Positions 37,464 to 48,468 of a DNA stretch of 64,000 nt are shown here, piece by piece. A program made the translations under genes and the position numbers. Origin of the DNA: Nitrospirota bacterium (GTDB taxonomy: Bacteria; Nitrospirota; UBA9217); NCBI GenBank assembly GCA_035516965.1, contig DATIZR010000049.1, forward strand, positions 20,241-84,240, written 5' to 3'. The notes beneath the pieces are model-generated. The model did not search any database. It had not been told where the DNA came from and saw only the letters and a list, made by a program, of their open reading frames with translations. Position 1 is the first letter of the stretch; the number at the start of each line of letters is the position of its first letter.

Positions 37464-37997
37464 ATGTCAGACAAGATCAAGATCGCCATAAGCTCCTGCC
37501 TTTTGGGCTACCCCGTTCGGTACGACGGCGGGCACAGGCTCGATCCGTATCTTCGCGACAAACTCGGCCAGCTCGTGGAGTGGGTGCCGGTGTGCCCCGA
37601 GGCGGAGTGCGGCTTGCCCGTGCCGAGGGAGCCCATGCAGATCATCGATGACGGGGCATCGAGGAGGCTGGTTGCGATCTCCTCCGGAATCGACCATACC
37701 GTACGATTGATGATATGGGCGAAGAAAAAGCTGTCTGATCTCGAGAAGCTGGACCTCCGCGGGTTCGTGTTCAAGGCCCGCTCCCCGAGCTGCGCCGTGC
37801 GGGATGCGCAGATCGTTACGCCTTCGGGCAGCGCGGCCGGCAAGGCTGCGGGTCTGTTCACCGAGGCTGTTCTGAGGAGCTTCCCGTCCCTTCCTGTGCA
37901 TGACGAAGAAGCGCTTCAAGACCCGGCCGTCATAGGGGGTTTTATCGAGAGAATAGGTGCGCCTGGGCGCGGTCAAATTGATTTTAAGGGAGATTGA
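37464..37997 (+). CDS. DUF523 / TudS-like iron-sulfur protein
   Basis: 177 residues. Three Cys motifs of the DUF523 family are in place: SSCLLGYPVRYDGG at the N-terminus, PVCPEAECGLPVPREP near 42, and RSPSCAV near 110. Some DUF523 proteins are 2-thiouracil desulfurases that use a [4Fe-4S] cluster held by these three Cys, and others are fused to DUF1722. Here the third motif ends in Ala rather than the common Gly. The gene overlaps the long upstream frame of the pseudouridine synthase, but that gene's true start is at 38050. Confidence 0.85.
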   Translation: MSDKIKIAISSCLLGYPVRYDGGHRLDPYLRDKLGQLVEWVPVCPEAECGLPVPREPMQIIDDGASRRLVAISSGIDHTVRLMIWAKKKLSDLEKLDLRGFVFKARSPSCAVRDAQIVTPSGSAAGKAAGLFTEAVLRSFPSLPVHDEEALQDPAVIGGFIERIGAPGRGQIDFKGD

Positions 37998-38049
37998 CGG
38001 TATAATGATTTCTCGCGGGCCGAAGGGCAGCGCCGGAGAGAGGAAATTC

Positions 38050-39633
38050 ATGGAGGAACGAATACAGAAAATCATTGCGGCGGCAGGCGTTGCATCGCGC
38101 CGCACGGCGGAACAGCTGATCGCCGAGGGCAGGGTGCGCGTCAACGGCCAAGTGGTGACCGAGCCCGGCACGAAGGCCGACTCCACGCGGGACCACATCA
38201 AGGTCGACGGAAAGCTGATCAACCCAAAACAGCCCCCCACGTACATCATGCTGAACAAGCCAGCCGGATTTGTCACGACCATGTCCGACCCGGAAGGCCG
38301 GCCCACGGTGCAGGACCTCGTGTCCGGCGTCAAGACTCGCGTGTATCCCGTCGGCCGGCTGGATTACAACACCGAGGGTCTGCTGCTGCTGACGAACGAC
38401 GGCGACTTCGCACACCTGATCACCCACCCCAAGCACGAATTCCCGAAGACCTATCTGGCAAAGGTCAAGGGCGTCCTGAGCGATGCCCAGATTGAGACGC
38501 TGGAAAAAGGTATGTTTCTCCAGGACGGCAGGACCGCGCCCGCGAAGGTCAAGAAGGTCCGCAAGGAGGAGGCGAACTCCTGGATCGAGATCACGATCCA
38601 TGAGGGCCGGAAGCGCCAGGTCCGGCGCATGTTCGATCACGTGGGCAGTTCGGTCATCAAACTCAAGCGGACCAGGACCGGGAGTCTGCTGCTCGGCGAC
38701 CTGCCGGAGGGAAGGTTCCGCCATCTTACCAGCGATGAAATTCGCGCGCTGCGGGATACGGCTCTGAAGACCGACGAGAGCGGTCGGCAGATCAAGGTGT
38801 ATAAGCCGGCTGTGCCGGCGCGCAGGGCAGACGGGAAAACCGGGAACGAGGGCGGCGGACGCCGGGAAGAAGAGCGAAGGCTGACGACCCGGCGGCCCGG
38901 TATCCCGGATACCCGAAGCGGGTTGAGGAAGAACCAGGGAATAACGGCTAGGACTTCCCCCCGGCGCAGCGAAGACATCTCCCGGCGGGGCGAGAGAGGC
39001 CACGGCCCGGGGCCAAGACGAACTCCGGGGAGGCCTCCTGTATCGGGATCAGGCGAACGCCGGAGCGCATTCAGCAGTACGGGATCCGGGCGGATGGTCA
39101 CGAGCAACACCCGAAGCAGGTTGCGCATGAGCCAGGGAGTGAAGGACAACAACACCGTTCGGAAGCGCGAAGGTTTCTCCCCGCGGGAAGAGAGAACCAT
39201 CGGTTCTGATTCAAGACGAACCCCGGGAAGACCTCCTGTATCGGGATCGGGCGGACACCGGACGGCATTCGGCAGTACTGGGTCCGGCCGTATGGTCATG
39301 CACGACACCCGAAGCGGGTTGCGCAAGAACCAGGGAGTTAGGGACAACAACGCCGTTCGGAAAAGTGAAGGTTCCTCCCGGCGGGAAGAGAGAAGCACCG
39401 GTCCGGAACCGAGACGAACGCCGGCAAGTACCGCATCGGGATGGGGCGGCCGCCGGCCTCCATTCGGCACCGCAAGACCCCAACCGGGAACCGGCAGCGA
39501 AAAACGAAAAACAAGTTCCGGCCCGCGTCCTAACAAGAGCACGTACAGCGGAGGCCGGGGAGCGGCGCGCCGGATACCGCGGGGGCCTGGAAGTGGAACG
39601 AAAGGGCCGGGCAGGCCTGGAACGAGGCGATAG
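38050..39633 (+). CDS. rluB: RluB/RsuA-family pseudouridine synthase with repeated basic tail
   Basis: 527 residues from the ATG at 38050 (GAGAGG six bases upstream). The N-terminal S4 RNA-binding domain is residues 1-55. The catalytic domain runs from about 64 to 240, with VGRLDYNTEGLLLLTNDG (Asp105 the nucleophile) and the late HEGRKRQVRRMFDHVG. This part isomerises a uridine in rRNA, most likely the 23S site of RluB. Residues 245-527 are an Arg/Gly/Ser/Pro-rich, surely disordered tail that contains three 66-residue tandem repeats (see 38911-39504). Family members usually end near 250-300 residues, though some bacteria carry basic tails. Confidence 0.9.
   Translation: MEERIQKIIAAAGVASRRTAEQLIAEGRVRVNGQVVTEPGTKADSTRDHIKVDGKLINPKQPPTYIMLNKPAGFVTTMSDPEGRPTVQDLVSGVKTRVYPVGRLDYNTEGLLLLTNDGDFAHLITHPKHEFPKTYLAKVKGVLSDAQIETLEKGMFLQDGRTAPAKVKKVRKEEANSWIEITIHEGRKRQVRRMFDHVGSSVIKLKRTRTGSLLLGDLPEGRFRHLTSDEIRALRDTALKTDESGRQIKVYKPAVPARRADGKTGNEGGGRREEERRLTTRRPGIPDTRSGLRKNQGITARTSPRRSEDISRRGERGHGPGPRRTPGRPPVSGSGERRSAFSSTGSGRMVTSNTRSRLRMSQGVKDNNTVRKREGFSPREERTIGSDSRRTPGRPPVSGSGGHRTAFGSTGSGRMVMHDTRSGLRKNQGVRDNNAVRKSEGSSRREERSTGPEPRRTPASTASGWGGRRPPFGTARPQPGTGSEKRKTSSGPRPNKSTYSGGRGAARRIPRGPGSGTKGPGRPGTRR
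38911..39504 (+). repeat. Three tandem 198-bp coding repeats
   Basis: Units begin at 38911, 39109 and 39307, exactly 198 bases apart, each coding 66 residues. Anchors repeated in register are TRSxLR at the start, SRREER or a variant in the middle, then RRTPGRPPVSGSG and FxSTGSGRMV. The second and third units agree over their first halves. The third diverges after RRTPAS. This is recent in-frame duplication within the tail of the pseudouridine synthase. Confidence 0.85.
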
Positions 39634-39670
39634 AATGCGGTTGTCATGCTTGCGGGCGAGGTGAGGCGGG

Positions 39671-39970
39671 GTGAAGGGCCGCGACCGGGAACAGCTGCGC
39701 GCTCATGTTGTCATCCACGGTCTGGTCCAGGGAGTCTTTTTCCGGGCGAGCACGCGGGAGGAGGCGTTTCGCCTTGGAGTTGGCGGCTGGGTCAGGAACC
39801 TGCCGGATGGAAGCGTCGAGGCCCTGTTCGAGGGAGAAAAGAAGAAGGTCGAGGAGATCGTCGGCTGGTGCTACAAGGGGCCGCCGGGAGCCAGGGTCCT
39901 GAAGGTCGATCTTCAATGGGAGTCTTATAAAGGGGAGTTCACGCTGTTCGATGTCCGCTACAGTCGGTAA
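39671..39970 (+). CDS. acyP: Acylphosphatase
   Basis: 99 residues from a GTG start with GAGG just upstream. Hydrolyses acyl phosphates. The motif [17 protein letters not shown] has the phosphate-binding loop and catalytic Arg, and [17 protein letters not shown] carries the catalytic Asn. A C-terminal strand pair follows. Its 3' end overlaps the next gene by 20 bases. Confidence 0.94.
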   Translation: MKGRDREQLRAHVVIHGLVQGVFFRASTREEAFRLGVGGWVRNLPDGSVEALFEGEKKKVEEIVGWCYKGPPGARVLKVDLQWESYKGEFTLFDVRYSR

Positions 39971-40679
39971 ATACCTCTGCCTGCTCCTCGCGGTCCTCGC
40001 ACTCGAGTTCGCGTGCAGGACCGAAAAGCCCGTGGAGCCCAAGAAGCCGGAGCCGGCAGTGGTCATCAAGACAAAGCATCCGGTTCTCTCTCCGGGGCAG
40101 CGGGCGGAGTTGGGCTTTCCGATAGACCTGATCGGCCAGGTCGAGCTGTCCGCGGGAGCAGAGGCTGAACCGTTTTTTGTGACCGTCGAGATCCCCTCGG
40201 AGAACCTGAAGGGCGCCAAGGGGTTCGAAAAGGAGACACTCGCAGGCTTCAGCGTTCGCACAAAAAAGTCGGACGATCTGATCCAGGCCTATCGGTCTGG
40301 CCTTCGCGTGAAAGGGCTCCTGATCTTCAAGAGCCACCGGGGCTACGGCAGCCTGCCCGACATCGTGACTGTCGTACGGGGCCACAACTCCTACGACCTT
40401 CTCAAGATCCAGGGGACGGAGGCAGCCAATTACGGTCTCGATACCAAGACAATCATTGCCTGGCTCAAAGAGCAGCAGAAGGAAAGCAGCTTCATGGTCA
40501 CCGGAGCGGGACCAGACTGGGTCGAGGCGAAGTTCACCCGGCAGCCGGAAGACATGAAGGCCTTCGCAAAAAAAGTGTATGCCTTCGCTCCCGATATACG
40601 CGAACACGGCCCTCAGACGGTGGAACAGATCGCAGAGCGCATGCGGAAGACCAACGGTTTTTTCCTCATCTGGGACTGA
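39951..40679 (+). CDS. DUF4253-domain protein, probably exported
   Basis: 242 residues. The N-terminus has a hydrophobic signal segment ([15 protein letters not shown]). The Cys at 22 might be lipidated, but the residues before it are a poor lipobox. From about residue 135 the pattern [29 protein letters not shown], then [18 protein letters not shown] and a C-terminal FFLIWD fits the DUF4253 family, normally seen as cytoplasmic proteins of unknown role; an exported form is less usual. Its start overlaps acyP by 20 bases, so the two are probably expressed together. Confidence 0.72.
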   Translation: MSATVGKYLCLLLAVLALEFACRTEKPVEPKKPEPAVVIKTKHPVLSPGQRAELGFPIDLIGQVELSAGAEAEPFFVTVEIPSENLKGAKGFEKETLAGFSVRTKKSDDLIQAYRSGLRVKGLLIFKSHRGYGSLPDIVTVVRGHNSYDLLKIQGTEAANYGLDTKTIIAWLKEQQKESSFMVTGAGPDWVEAKFTRQPEDMKAFAKKVYAFAPDIREHGPQTVEQIAERMRKTNGFFLIWD

Positions 40680-40764
40680 CACTCCGTTTTCCTCCTGCAC
40701 TAGGGATATCACCACGGCGGCGAAGAAATTTCTCTTATACGGTTCTTTTCGACAAGGCGGGTGC

Positions 40765-41463
40765 ATGTACATCCTCGGGATCGAAACATCGACCAAGACC
40801 GGAAGCGTCGCGGTCGTCTCGGCAGAAGGCGTTGTCGCGCAGTACAGCCTGAACATCGAGGTCACCCATTCCGAACGGCTCATGTCCACGGTGGACCGGG
40901 TGCTGAAAGATACGGGCATGACTTTGAGAGATATGGACGGCTTCGCTGTGGCCATCGGGCCGGGCTCGTTCACGGGCCTCAGGATTGGCCTTGCTACCGT
41001 CAAGGCGCTGGCGTTCTCGACGAACAAACCCGCGGCAGCGGTCCCGACGCTTCAGGCGCTTGCCTGGAACCTTCCCTATGCCGTCTATCCGGTCTGCCCG
41101 ATGCTCGACGCCCGGAAGAACGAGGTGTACGCCGCGATCTACCAGTTCGAGGGCGACCGCGTGATCCGACTGCTCCCCGAGACGGCAATAACGATCGTCG
41201 AACTGGGAGGACGGATCGCGGGGAGGACGATCTTCACCGGAGAAGGGGCCCGCATCTTCCGGGCGGAGATCGAAGAGCGGTGCGGGAGCAACGCGCTGTT
41301 CGCTCCGCTGTCGGCCATCTTGCCCTCTGCGGCCGCGGTGGCCGAGATCGGACTCGGTATGATAACGCGCGGGGAAATGGCGGAAGGGGACAGCCTGACG
41401 CCACGGTATATTCGACGGCCGGAAGCCGAGGTTGCATGGGAAAAGAGACAGTCATCACGATAG
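40765..41463 (+). CDS. tsaB: tRNA t6A biosynthesis protein TsaB
   Basis: 232 residues from the ATG at 40765; the open frame continues upstream, but the family begins exactly here (MYILGIETSTKTGSVAV). TsaB is the inactive ASKHA-fold partner that dimerises with TsaD for t6A modification of ANN-decoding tRNAs. GFAVAIGPGSFTGLRIGLAT near residue 60 and CPMLDARKNEVYAAIY near 110 are hallmark segments. rimI overlaps its last 28 bases, a very common pairing. Confidence 0.95.
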   Translation: MYILGIETSTKTGSVAVVSAEGVVAQYSLNIEVTHSERLMSTVDRVLKDTGMTLRDMDGFAVAIGPGSFTGLRIGLATVKALAFSTNKPAAAVPTLQALAWNLPYAVYPVCPMLDARKNEVYAAIYQFEGDRVIRLLPETAITIVELGGRIAGRTIFTGEGARIFRAEIEERCGSNALFAPLSAILPSAAAVAEIGLGMITRGEMAEGDSLTPRYIRRPEAEVAWEKRQSSR

Positions 41464-41951
41464 AGCGGATGAAGAAAAGCGACATAGACCAGGTGCTCGC
41501 CATCGAACAGGAATCCTTCAGTCATCCCTGGTCGAGAAATCTCTTCCTTTCCGAGTTCCGCAGCATGGTCTCGTTGCTGCTCGTCTCGCTCGCTGATGAC
41601 CCCGCATTGCGGCGTGTGACGGGGTATATCATCTCCTGGCTGGTTGCGGATGAAATGCACATTCTGAACCTCGCCGTGGCGCCCGCCTTTCGCAGACACG
41701 GCATCGCCCGCCGTCTCGTGCTCGCGGCACTTCTGCAGGCTTCCTTGAAAGGCGCAAAGAAGGCCTTCCTTGAGGTCAGGGTATCGAACAGCAGCGCGCA
41801 GAAATTATACTCTGATCTCGGATTCACCGGGAGTTCCATCAGGAGGGACTATTACGATGCTCCTGTCGAGGATGCCGTTATCATGACGCTCGAACAGGGA
41901 GCGCTGGAGCATATCGTAAAAACGGTAAGCTCTGCGAACTGCGCATGGTGA
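41436..41951 (+). CDS. rimI: Ribosomal protein S18-alanine N-acetyltransferase
   Basis: 171 residues from the ATG at 41436 (GAGG five bases upstream, inside tsaB). GNAT fold: EQESFSHPWSRNLFLSEF is the RimI substrate-site signature, LNLAVAPAFRRHGIARRLV binds acetyl-CoA, and FLEVRVSNSSAQKLYSDLGF completes the fold. It acetylates the N-terminus of S18 in model bacteria. It overlaps tsaB by 28 bases. Confidence 0.93.
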   Translation: MGKETVITIERMKKSDIDQVLAIEQESFSHPWSRNLFLSEFRSMVSLLLVSLADDPALRRVTGYIISWLVADEMHILNLAVAPAFRRHGIARRLVLAALLQASLKGAKKAFLEVRVSNSSAQKLYSDLGFTGSSIRRDYYDAPVEDAVIMTLEQGALEHIVKTVSSANCAW

Positions 41952-42171
41952 TCACATCATGTCGCCGCAGGAAAGAGCCCGATGGCACCATTCAATCGGG
42001 AATTTAATTTGGCATTTCAAATAATATATTTGTATTTTCAACATGTTACAGGCTTAAAACGAGTCTTGCCTTTTCCCGGCAAGTGTGGTACATTTTTTTT
42101 ACCAAATAGCGAGTTGCTCTTGTTACACCGCTGATAACCTGTCCCCTAACTTAACCGGTCAAAGGAGGGCT

Positions 42172-42417
42172 ATGCGTATGAATGCGGAGGTAAAAGAAGA
42201 AGCAGTAGTTATGGAAAGACTCAGGATCGAGAATCCTGAGTTCCAGAAATGGGAAGAGGAGCACAAGAAACTGGAAGACTCGTTGATGACCTTTGAATCC
42301 CACCGGTACCTGACTCCCGAGGAAGAATTCGAACGGAAGCGGATCCAGAAAATGAAGCTGGCAGCAAAGGACAGAATGATGGACTTGATCAGGCAGTCAA
42401 CAGTAGGACGAGCCTGA
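42172..42417 (+). CDS. DUF465 (YdcH-like) small helical protein
   Basis: 81 residues from the ATG at 42172, with AAAGGAGGG just upstream. The sequence is two long charged helices (IENPEFQKWEEEHKKLE, then LTPEEEFERKRIQKMKLAAKD), the DUF465/YdcH pattern: a small coiled coil of unknown role. A terminator follows at once, so the transcript is short. The AT-rich region upstream (41952-42171) probably holds its promoter, but no clean pair of boxes was found. Confidence 0.8.
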   Translation: MRMNAEVKEEAVVMERLRIENPEFQKWEEEHKKLEDSLMTFESHRYLTPEEEFERKRIQKMKLAAKDRMMDLIRQSTVGRA

Positions 42418-42425
42418 CGAAGGAT

Positions 42426-42461
42426 GAGGCGGGGTGACGGAAACCCTGCCTTTTATATTTT
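42426..42461 (+). terminator. Terminator after the DUF465 gene
   Basis: The stem GGCGGGGT/ACCCTGCC (one G-T pair) with a seven-base loop is followed by TTTTATATTTT. Confidence 0.75.
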
Positions 42462-42481
42462 ACAACCGGGAAAATCGGACA

Positions 42482-42520
42482 AATCCCCCCTTTACGACGA
42501 AGCGTAGGGGGGATTTTTTT
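42482..42520 (+). terminator. Second hairpin-plus-T-run before ilvD
   Basis: AATCCCCCC pairs with GGGGGGATT around a 16-base loop and is followed by TTTTT. It lies only 20 bases after the first terminator and just before the likely ilvD promoter. A backup terminator is most likely. Confidence 0.75.
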
Positions 42521-42521
42521 A

Positions 42522-42551
42522 TTGACTCTGTTCCCGTATCTATGTTAAAAA
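42522..42551 (+). promoter_or_regulatory. Possible promoter of ilvD
   Basis: TTGACT (42522-42527) followed after 18 bases by TAAAAA (42546-42551), about 115 bases before the ilvD start. The -10 box is weak. Confidence 0.4.
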
Positions 42552-42664
42552 TAACAAATTGTTGAGAAGTTCCCTTGACGATCTTCGCTGCGAAGTATCG
42601 GCACGGACCGGCGCTTACGTTTCAGCAGGCGCCGTCATTTTTTCTGAACAGGAGCCATATCCCC

Positions 42665-44317
42665 TTGAGAAGCGACAGGATCAAAAAAGGCCTGGAGCGT
42701 GCGCCGCACAGGGCTCTTTTATTCGCTACCGGCATCACACGGAGCGAACTCGACAAACCCATGATCGGCATTGCCACGAGCTGGAACGACCTCATTCCCG
42801 GCCATATCGGCATGCGCGATCTCGAGCGGTTTATCGAAAAAGGCGTGCACGCCGGCGGCGGATGGCCGCTTTTCTTCGGGGTGCCGGGTATCTGTGACGG
42901 TATCGCCATGGGCCACCTGGGCATGCACTATTCGCTCGCGTCCCGCGAGTTGATTGCAGACATGGTGGAGTCCGTGGCAATGGCCCACGCCTTTGATGGG
43001 CTCGTGCTCTTGACGAACTGCGACAAGATCACACCGGGCATGCTCATGGCGGCGGCGCGGATCGACATCCCGACCATTGTCGTGACCGCCGGTGCCATGC
43101 ACTCCGGCAACTACCGCGGCAGCCGCATCAACCTCATCAGCGCCTTTGAGGCCGTGGGCAAGGTGCGGAAGGGCGAGATGTCCGAGCTCGACCTTGCAGA
43201 ACTCGAGACCTGCGCCTGCCCGGGGGCAGGTTCGTGCCAGGGCATGTATACGGCGAACACCATGGCCTGCGTCACCGAGTCGCTCGGCATGAGCCTGCCG
43301 GGATGCGCAACGGCGCTGGCCGTTTCGGGCGAGAAGCGGCGGATCGCCTTTGAGAGCGGAAAACGCATCTCCGGCATGGTGAAGGAAAATCTCACGCCGC
43401 GGAAGATCATGACCAAGAACGCTTTCGAGAACGCCATCCGCATCGACATGGCACTCGGCGGCTCGACGAACACGACGCTCCACATCCCGGCGATCGCCCA
43501 TGAGGCTGGTATCGAATTGTCGATCGATACCTTTGATACGATCAGCCGTACGACGCCGCATCTGTGCAACATGCTGCCCGGCGGTCCTACCTATATGGAG
43601 GACCTGGATGCTGCGGGGGGCATACCGGGTGTATTGTCCCGCTTCACCAAGGTGCTCAAGCCTTCACCCACCGTGAGCGGCAGATCGATCGTCGACCATG
43701 CGAGGGCAGGCCGTGTCGGGAACGATGACGTCATCCGGACCTTGAACAACGCCTACCACAAAGAGGGCGGGATCGCGGTGCTCTCCGGCAACCTTGCGCC
43801 GCATGGCTGCGTCGTCAAGCAGACGGCGGTGAGCGACAAGATGAAAAAGTTCGAGGGCACGGCCGTCGTGTTCGACTCTGAAGAGGAGTCGATGAAGGCC
43901 ATCCTCGCGAACAAGATCAAACCGGGCCACGTGATCGTGATCCGCTATGAAGGACCCAAGGGCGGGCCGGGCATGCGTGAGATGCTCTCTCCCACCTCCG
44001 CCATATCCGGCATGGGGCTGGGAGAATCGGTCGTTCTGCTGACGGACGGCAGGTTCTCGGGCGGGACGCGCGGCCCCTGTATCGGCCATATCTCGCCGGA
44101 GGCGGCCGAGAGCGGGCCCATTGCGGCAGTGAAGGACGGAGACCGCATCCTCCTCGACATACCGAACCGAAGGCTGGAGATCAAACTGTCCAAGGCAGAG
44201 CTCAGGAAGCGGCTTGCGAAATGGAAGCCGCGGGAGCCGAAAATAAAGTCCGGCTGGCTCGCCCGGTACGCAAAGGTGGTCACGTCCGCGAACACCGGAG
44301 CGATTGTAAAAGCGTAG
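42665..44317 (+). CDS. ilvD: Dihydroxy-acid dehydratase
   Basis: 550 residues, third step of valine and isoleucine synthesis. The start is taken as TTG at 42665: it gives the family start (Leu as Met)[17 protein letters not shown], the family's length, and has AGGAG ten bases upstream. The only longer in-frame start is a TTG at 42575, which gives a non-homologous N-terminus. Fe-S and Mg ligands: [14 protein letters not shown] near 118 and [18 protein letters not shown] near 185; the C-terminal [17 protein letters not shown] is also diagnostic. It is followed closely by ilvB. Confidence 0.95.
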   Translation: MRSDRIKKGLERAPHRALLFATGITRSELDKPMIGIATSWNDLIPGHIGMRDLERFIEKGVHAGGGWPLFFGVPGICDGIAMGHLGMHYSLASRELIADMVESVAMAHAFDGLVLLTNCDKITPGMLMAAARIDIPTIVVTAGAMHSGNYRGSRINLISAFEAVGKVRKGEMSELDLAELETCACPGAGSCQGMYTANTMACVTESLGMSLPGCATALAVSGEKRRIAFESGKRISGMVKENLTPRKIMTKNAFENAIRIDMALGGSTNTTLHIPAIAHEAGIELSIDTFDTISRTTPHLCNMLPGGPTYMEDLDAAGGIPGVLSRFTKVLKPSPTVSGRSIVDHARAGRVGNDDVIRTLNNAYHKEGGIAVLSGNLAPHGCVVKQTAVSDKMKKFEGTAVVFDSEEESMKAILANKIKPGHVIVIRYEGPKGGPGMREMLSPTSAISGMGLGESVVLLTDGRFSGGTRGPCIGHISPEAAESGPIAAVKDGDRILLDIPNRRLEIKLSKAELRKRLAKWKPREPKIKSGWLARYAKVVTSANTGAIVKA

Positions 44318-44364
44318 TCAGGCTTACCGGCCGGCAAACCAGCATGCCATCAGAAGGTGCGACC

Positions 44365-46104
44365 ATGTCAAACAAAGAGATAACCGGTGCTGAGATCCTC
44401 CTCGAAAGCCTGAAGAAGGAAAAGGTGGACACCCTCTTCTGCTATCCCGGCGGCGTCGTGCTCAAGATCTTCGACGTGCTCTACGAGCAGAAGGACATCC
44501 GCATGATCCTGCCGCGGCACGAGCAGGGAGGCGTCCACATGGCGGACGGCTATGCCCGCTCCACGGGGAAGGTCGGCGTCGCGCTCGTGACATCCGGCCC
44601 GGGCGCCACGAACGTGGTCACGGCCCTTGCCACGGCGTACATGGACTCCATCCCGATCGTGGTGTTCACAGGTCAGGTGCCGACCGCGCTCATCGGCAAC
44701 GACGCATTCCAGGAGGCCGACATCGTCGGCATCACGCGCCCCTGCACCAAGTACAACTTCCTGGTCAAGGACGTGAATGACCTCACGCGGACCGTCAAGG
44801 AGGCTTTCTATATCGCCTCGACGGGAAGGCCCGGTCCCGTGCTGATCGACCTTCCCCGCGATGTGGTCACGGCCAAGGCAGAGTTCCACTATCCCGATAA
44901 GGTCGAGATCAGGAGCTACAACCCGACGGTCAGCGGCAACAAGTGGCAGATCAAGCAGGCGGCCGAGGCGATCGCGAAGGCGAAGAAGCCCGTGGCCTAT
45001 ATCGGCGGCGGCGTGATCCTCTCGAATGCCGCGGACGAGGTCCGCGAATTCGCCGAGATCACCAGGATCCCGGTAACCCACACGCTGATGGGCATCGGCG
45101 GCTTCCCCGGCACCCATCCGCTGTCGCTCGGCATGCTCGGCATGCATGGGACCTATTACGCCAACATGTCGATCCACAACTCGGACCTCATTGTCGCCAT
45201 CGGCGCGCGGTTCGATGACCGGGTGACCGGCAAGGTGGAGGGGTTCGCGCCTGAGGCCAAGATCATCCATATCGATGTCGATCCCACGTCCATCAGGAAG
45301 AACGTGCGCGTCGACATCCCGATCGTCGGCGATGTACGGCACGTCATGATAGACCTCAACAAGGAACTGCATAAGAGCAAGGAGCCCTGGGAGGCGATCC
45401 GGAAGAGCTGGCTCAAGCAGATCGATGCCTGGCGCGAAGAGCGGCCCCTCACGTACGAATATGCCGACGATGTGATCAAACCGCAGTTCGTGGTCGAGCA
45501 GCTCTACAAGATCACCGGCGGCGATGCCATTATTGTGACCGACGTGGGCCAGCACCAGATGTGGGCGGCCCAGTACTACAAGTTCGACAAACCCCGCAAC
45601 TGGTGCACCTCCGGGGGGCTCGGGACCATGGGATACGGGTTCCCGGCGGCCATCGGCGCCAAGGTCGCCCACCCGGACAAGAACGTGTTCAGCATCTCCG
45701 GGGACGGCAGCATCCAAATGAACATCCAGGAGCTCGCGACGACGATCGAGAACAACATCCCCGTCAAGGTCGTGATCTTGAACAACCGGTTCCTCGGCAT
45801 GGTGCGGCAGTGGCAGGAGCTGTTCTACCAGGAGCGGTATTCGTCCGTCGACCTCGGCAGCACGCCCGACTTTGTCAAGCTGGCCGAGGCCTATGGAGCG
45901 ATCGGACTGCGCGCGACCCTGCCCTCGGAAGTGGAAGCGGTGCTGAAAGAGGGGCTGAAGGCGAAGAGGACGGTCTTCATGGACTTCGTGACCGCGCGGT
46001 ACGAGAAGGTCTTCCCCATGGTGCCGGCCGGCGCTTCCATCCACGAGATGATCTTCGGGGAAGAAAAGAAGAAGGAAGAGAAGAAGCTGAGAGCGGTGAA
46101 ATAA
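44365..46104 (+). CDS. ilvB: Acetolactate synthase large subunit
   Basis: 579 residues from the ATG at 44365 (AAGGTG six bases upstream). Thiamine diphosphate- and FAD-dependent. The catalytic Glu is in [17 protein letters not shown] near residue 53, GPGATNVVT near 80 and [16 protein letters not shown] near 115. The cofactor-binding [14 protein letters not shown] region is near 448, followed by [12 protein letters not shown]. The ilvN small subunit follows, 55 bases on. Confidence 0.97.
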   Translation: MSNKEITGAEILLESLKKEKVDTLFCYPGGVVLKIFDVLYEQKDIRMILPRHEQGGVHMADGYARSTGKVGVALVTSGPGATNVVTALATAYMDSIPIVVFTGQVPTALIGNDAFQEADIVGITRPCTKYNFLVKDVNDLTRTVKEAFYIASTGRPGPVLIDLPRDVVTAKAEFHYPDKVEIRSYNPTVSGNKWQIKQAAEAIAKAKKPVAYIGGGVILSNAADEVREFAEITRIPVTHTLMGIGGFPGTHPLSLGMLGMHGTYYANMSIHNSDLIVAIGARFDDRVTGKVEGFAPEAKIIHIDVDPTSIRKNVRVDIPIVGDVRHVMIDLNKELHKSKEPWEAIRKSWLKQIDAWREERPLTYEYADDVIKPQFVVEQLYKITGGDAIIVTDVGQHQMWAAQYYKFDKPRNWCTSGGLGTMGYGFPAAIGAKVAHPDKNVFSISGDGSIQMNIQELATTIENNIPVKVVILNNRFLGMVRQWQELFYQERYSSVDLGSTPDFVKLAEAYGAIGLRATLPSEVEAVLKEGLKAKRTVFMDFVTARYEKVFPMVPAGASIHEMIFGEEKKKEEKKLRAVK

Positions 46105-46159
46105 TGTATCTGCTGACAGGCTTGCAAGCTGGCAAGCTACCGAAACGACAGGGGATCAT

Positions 46160-46633
46160 ATGAAACATATCATCTCGGTTCTGGTAGAAAATAAATTCGG
46201 CGTGCTGTCGCGGGTATCGGGCTTGTTCAGCGGGCGGGGATTCAATATCGAGACGATCTCGATCGGGCCCACACTCGACTCCACGATCTCACAGATGACG
46301 ATCGTGACAACGGGCGACGAGCGCATCCTGGAGCAGATCATCAAGCAGCTGAACAAACTGATCGATGTCATCAAGGTGACGGACCTCGCGGAAAAGGAGT
46401 TCGTCGAGCGCGAGATGTGCCTGATCAAGGTCAACGCGCCGAACGAGAACCGGGCCGAGGCGCTGCGCATCGGCGATATCTTCCGCGCGCGGGTCGTCGA
46501 CTCGACGCAGAAGAGCTACACGTTCCAGGTGACGGGCGACGAGAAGAAGATCGAGGCGTTCATCGAGCTCCTGAAGCCCATGGGCATCAAGGAGATCGTC
46601 CGGACCGGCAAGGTGGCCATCACTCGTGAATAA
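46160..46633 (+). CDS. ilvN: Acetolactate synthase regulatory subunit
   Basis: 157 residues, the IlvH/IlvN type. The N-terminal ACT domain starts [30 protein letters not shown] and senses valine in known members. The C-terminal half (ELCLIKVNA-like [19 protein letters not shown], then [13 protein letters not shown]) activates the large subunit. The last eight bases overlap the start of the next lipoprotein gene. Confidence 0.96.
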   Translation: MKHIISVLVENKFGVLSRVSGLFSGRGFNIETISIGPTLDSTISQMTIVTTGDERILEQIIKQLNKLIDVIKVTDLAEKEFVEREMCLIKVNAPNENRAEALRIGDIFRARVVDSTQKSYTFQVTGDEKKIEAFIELLKPMGIKEIVRTGKVAITRE

Positions 46634-47309
46634 TGCGGGGTGTGATCTGCAGGAAACGGGACGGAAGCGGGGAAAATACATTTCCCTGATCATGGTTGCG
46701 GCGGCGCTCATTGCCGGCCTTGTGTCCGGCTGTGCCCGCAAGGGGCCGATCCTGGTTAATTTTTCCTATGCGCAGCAGCAAGGATCGACCGTGGAACAGA
46801 CGCCGAAGGCCATCGTCGGGATCAGCCCCTTCAAGGACGAACGCGGGAAGCCTGTGTCGGTCGCGGGCAAGCGGTTCGACTCCCTGAATGACTCGGTCAA
46901 CGACCTGGTCGTCCAGGGAACCGTGTCGGAGAAGCTCACGAAGGCGCTGGACAGGGCGCTGTCAGCGCGCGGAATCGCCTGGAGGGATTCCGCCGCATGG
47001 GACCTGACCGAGGCGGGAGTCCCTGCGGAGGGAGCGACGCTGGTGATCGGCGGCGAGATCAAGACGCTCTGGGTGGAGTCGCTCACGGCATTCGCGAACA
47101 CGAAGGTCACGGCAAAAGTGGAGCTTCGCATCGTGGCCGCCGATCCGGTCCAGAAGAAGATCGTTCGCGTCCTGAACGTGAACAGCATGATCGAACGCTC
47201 GAGGGTCAATTATACGACCACATTCGTCCAAGAAACGATGACGGAAGCGCTGACGGCGGCGATCAATCAGCTCTTCCAGGATGAGGAGCTGCAGGCCAGG
47301 TTCAAGTAA
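46626..47309 (+). CDS. YajG-like lipoprotein inside the ilv operon
   Basis: 227 residues from a GTG that overlaps the ilvN stop by eight bases. A basic stretch (GRKRGKY), a hydrophobic segment and the lipobox LVSGC (Cys36) mark an outer-membrane-type lipoprotein. The mature part ([25 protein letters not shown], then [19 protein letters not shown]) resembles the YajG family of lipoproteins of unknown function. Its place between ilvN and ilvC is odd for an envelope protein but matches the tight spacing of the operon. Confidence 0.78.
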   Translation: MNNAGCDLQETGRKRGKYISLIMVAAALIAGLVSGCARKGPILVNFSYAQQQGSTVEQTPKAIVGISPFKDERGKPVSVAGKRFDSLNDSVNDLVVQGTVSEKLTKALDRALSARGIAWRDSAAWDLTEAGVPAEGATLVIGGEIKTLWVESLTAFANTKVTAKVELRIVAADPVQKKIVRVLNVNSMIERSRVNYTTTFVQETMTEALTAAINQLFQDEELQARFK

Positions 47310-47330
47310 ACGGATGAAACCATTGCTTAG

Positions 47331-48365
<1,035 letters not shown>

Positions 48366-48377
48366 AAGATCCCCTGG

Positions 48378-48450
48378 CCACGGATGGGCACGGACCTGCG
48401 GGGATGAAAAGCAAAGAGATAAGCTCATTGTCATCCGTGTCCATCTGTAG
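48378..48450. repeat. Decayed intergenic inverted repeat
   Basis: CCACGGATGGGCACGGA (48378) is mirrored by TCATCCGTGTCCATCTGTAG (to 48450), with mismatches. It lies between ilvC and psd and belongs to the same loose family as the repeats at 13378-13476 and 56545-56641. Confidence 0.5.
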
Positions 48451-48468
48451 TGACAACAGGAATTTAGT

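Noticed and set aside
42462..42664. Attenuator with leader peptide before ilvD
   Set aside because: The hairpin with a T-run is upstream of the likely promoter, and no short frame rich in Ile, Val or Leu was found.
44368..46044. Long minus-strand open frame opposite ilvB
   Set aside because: Antisense shadow of ilvB; low-complexity Asp/His/Arg-rich product, no motif.
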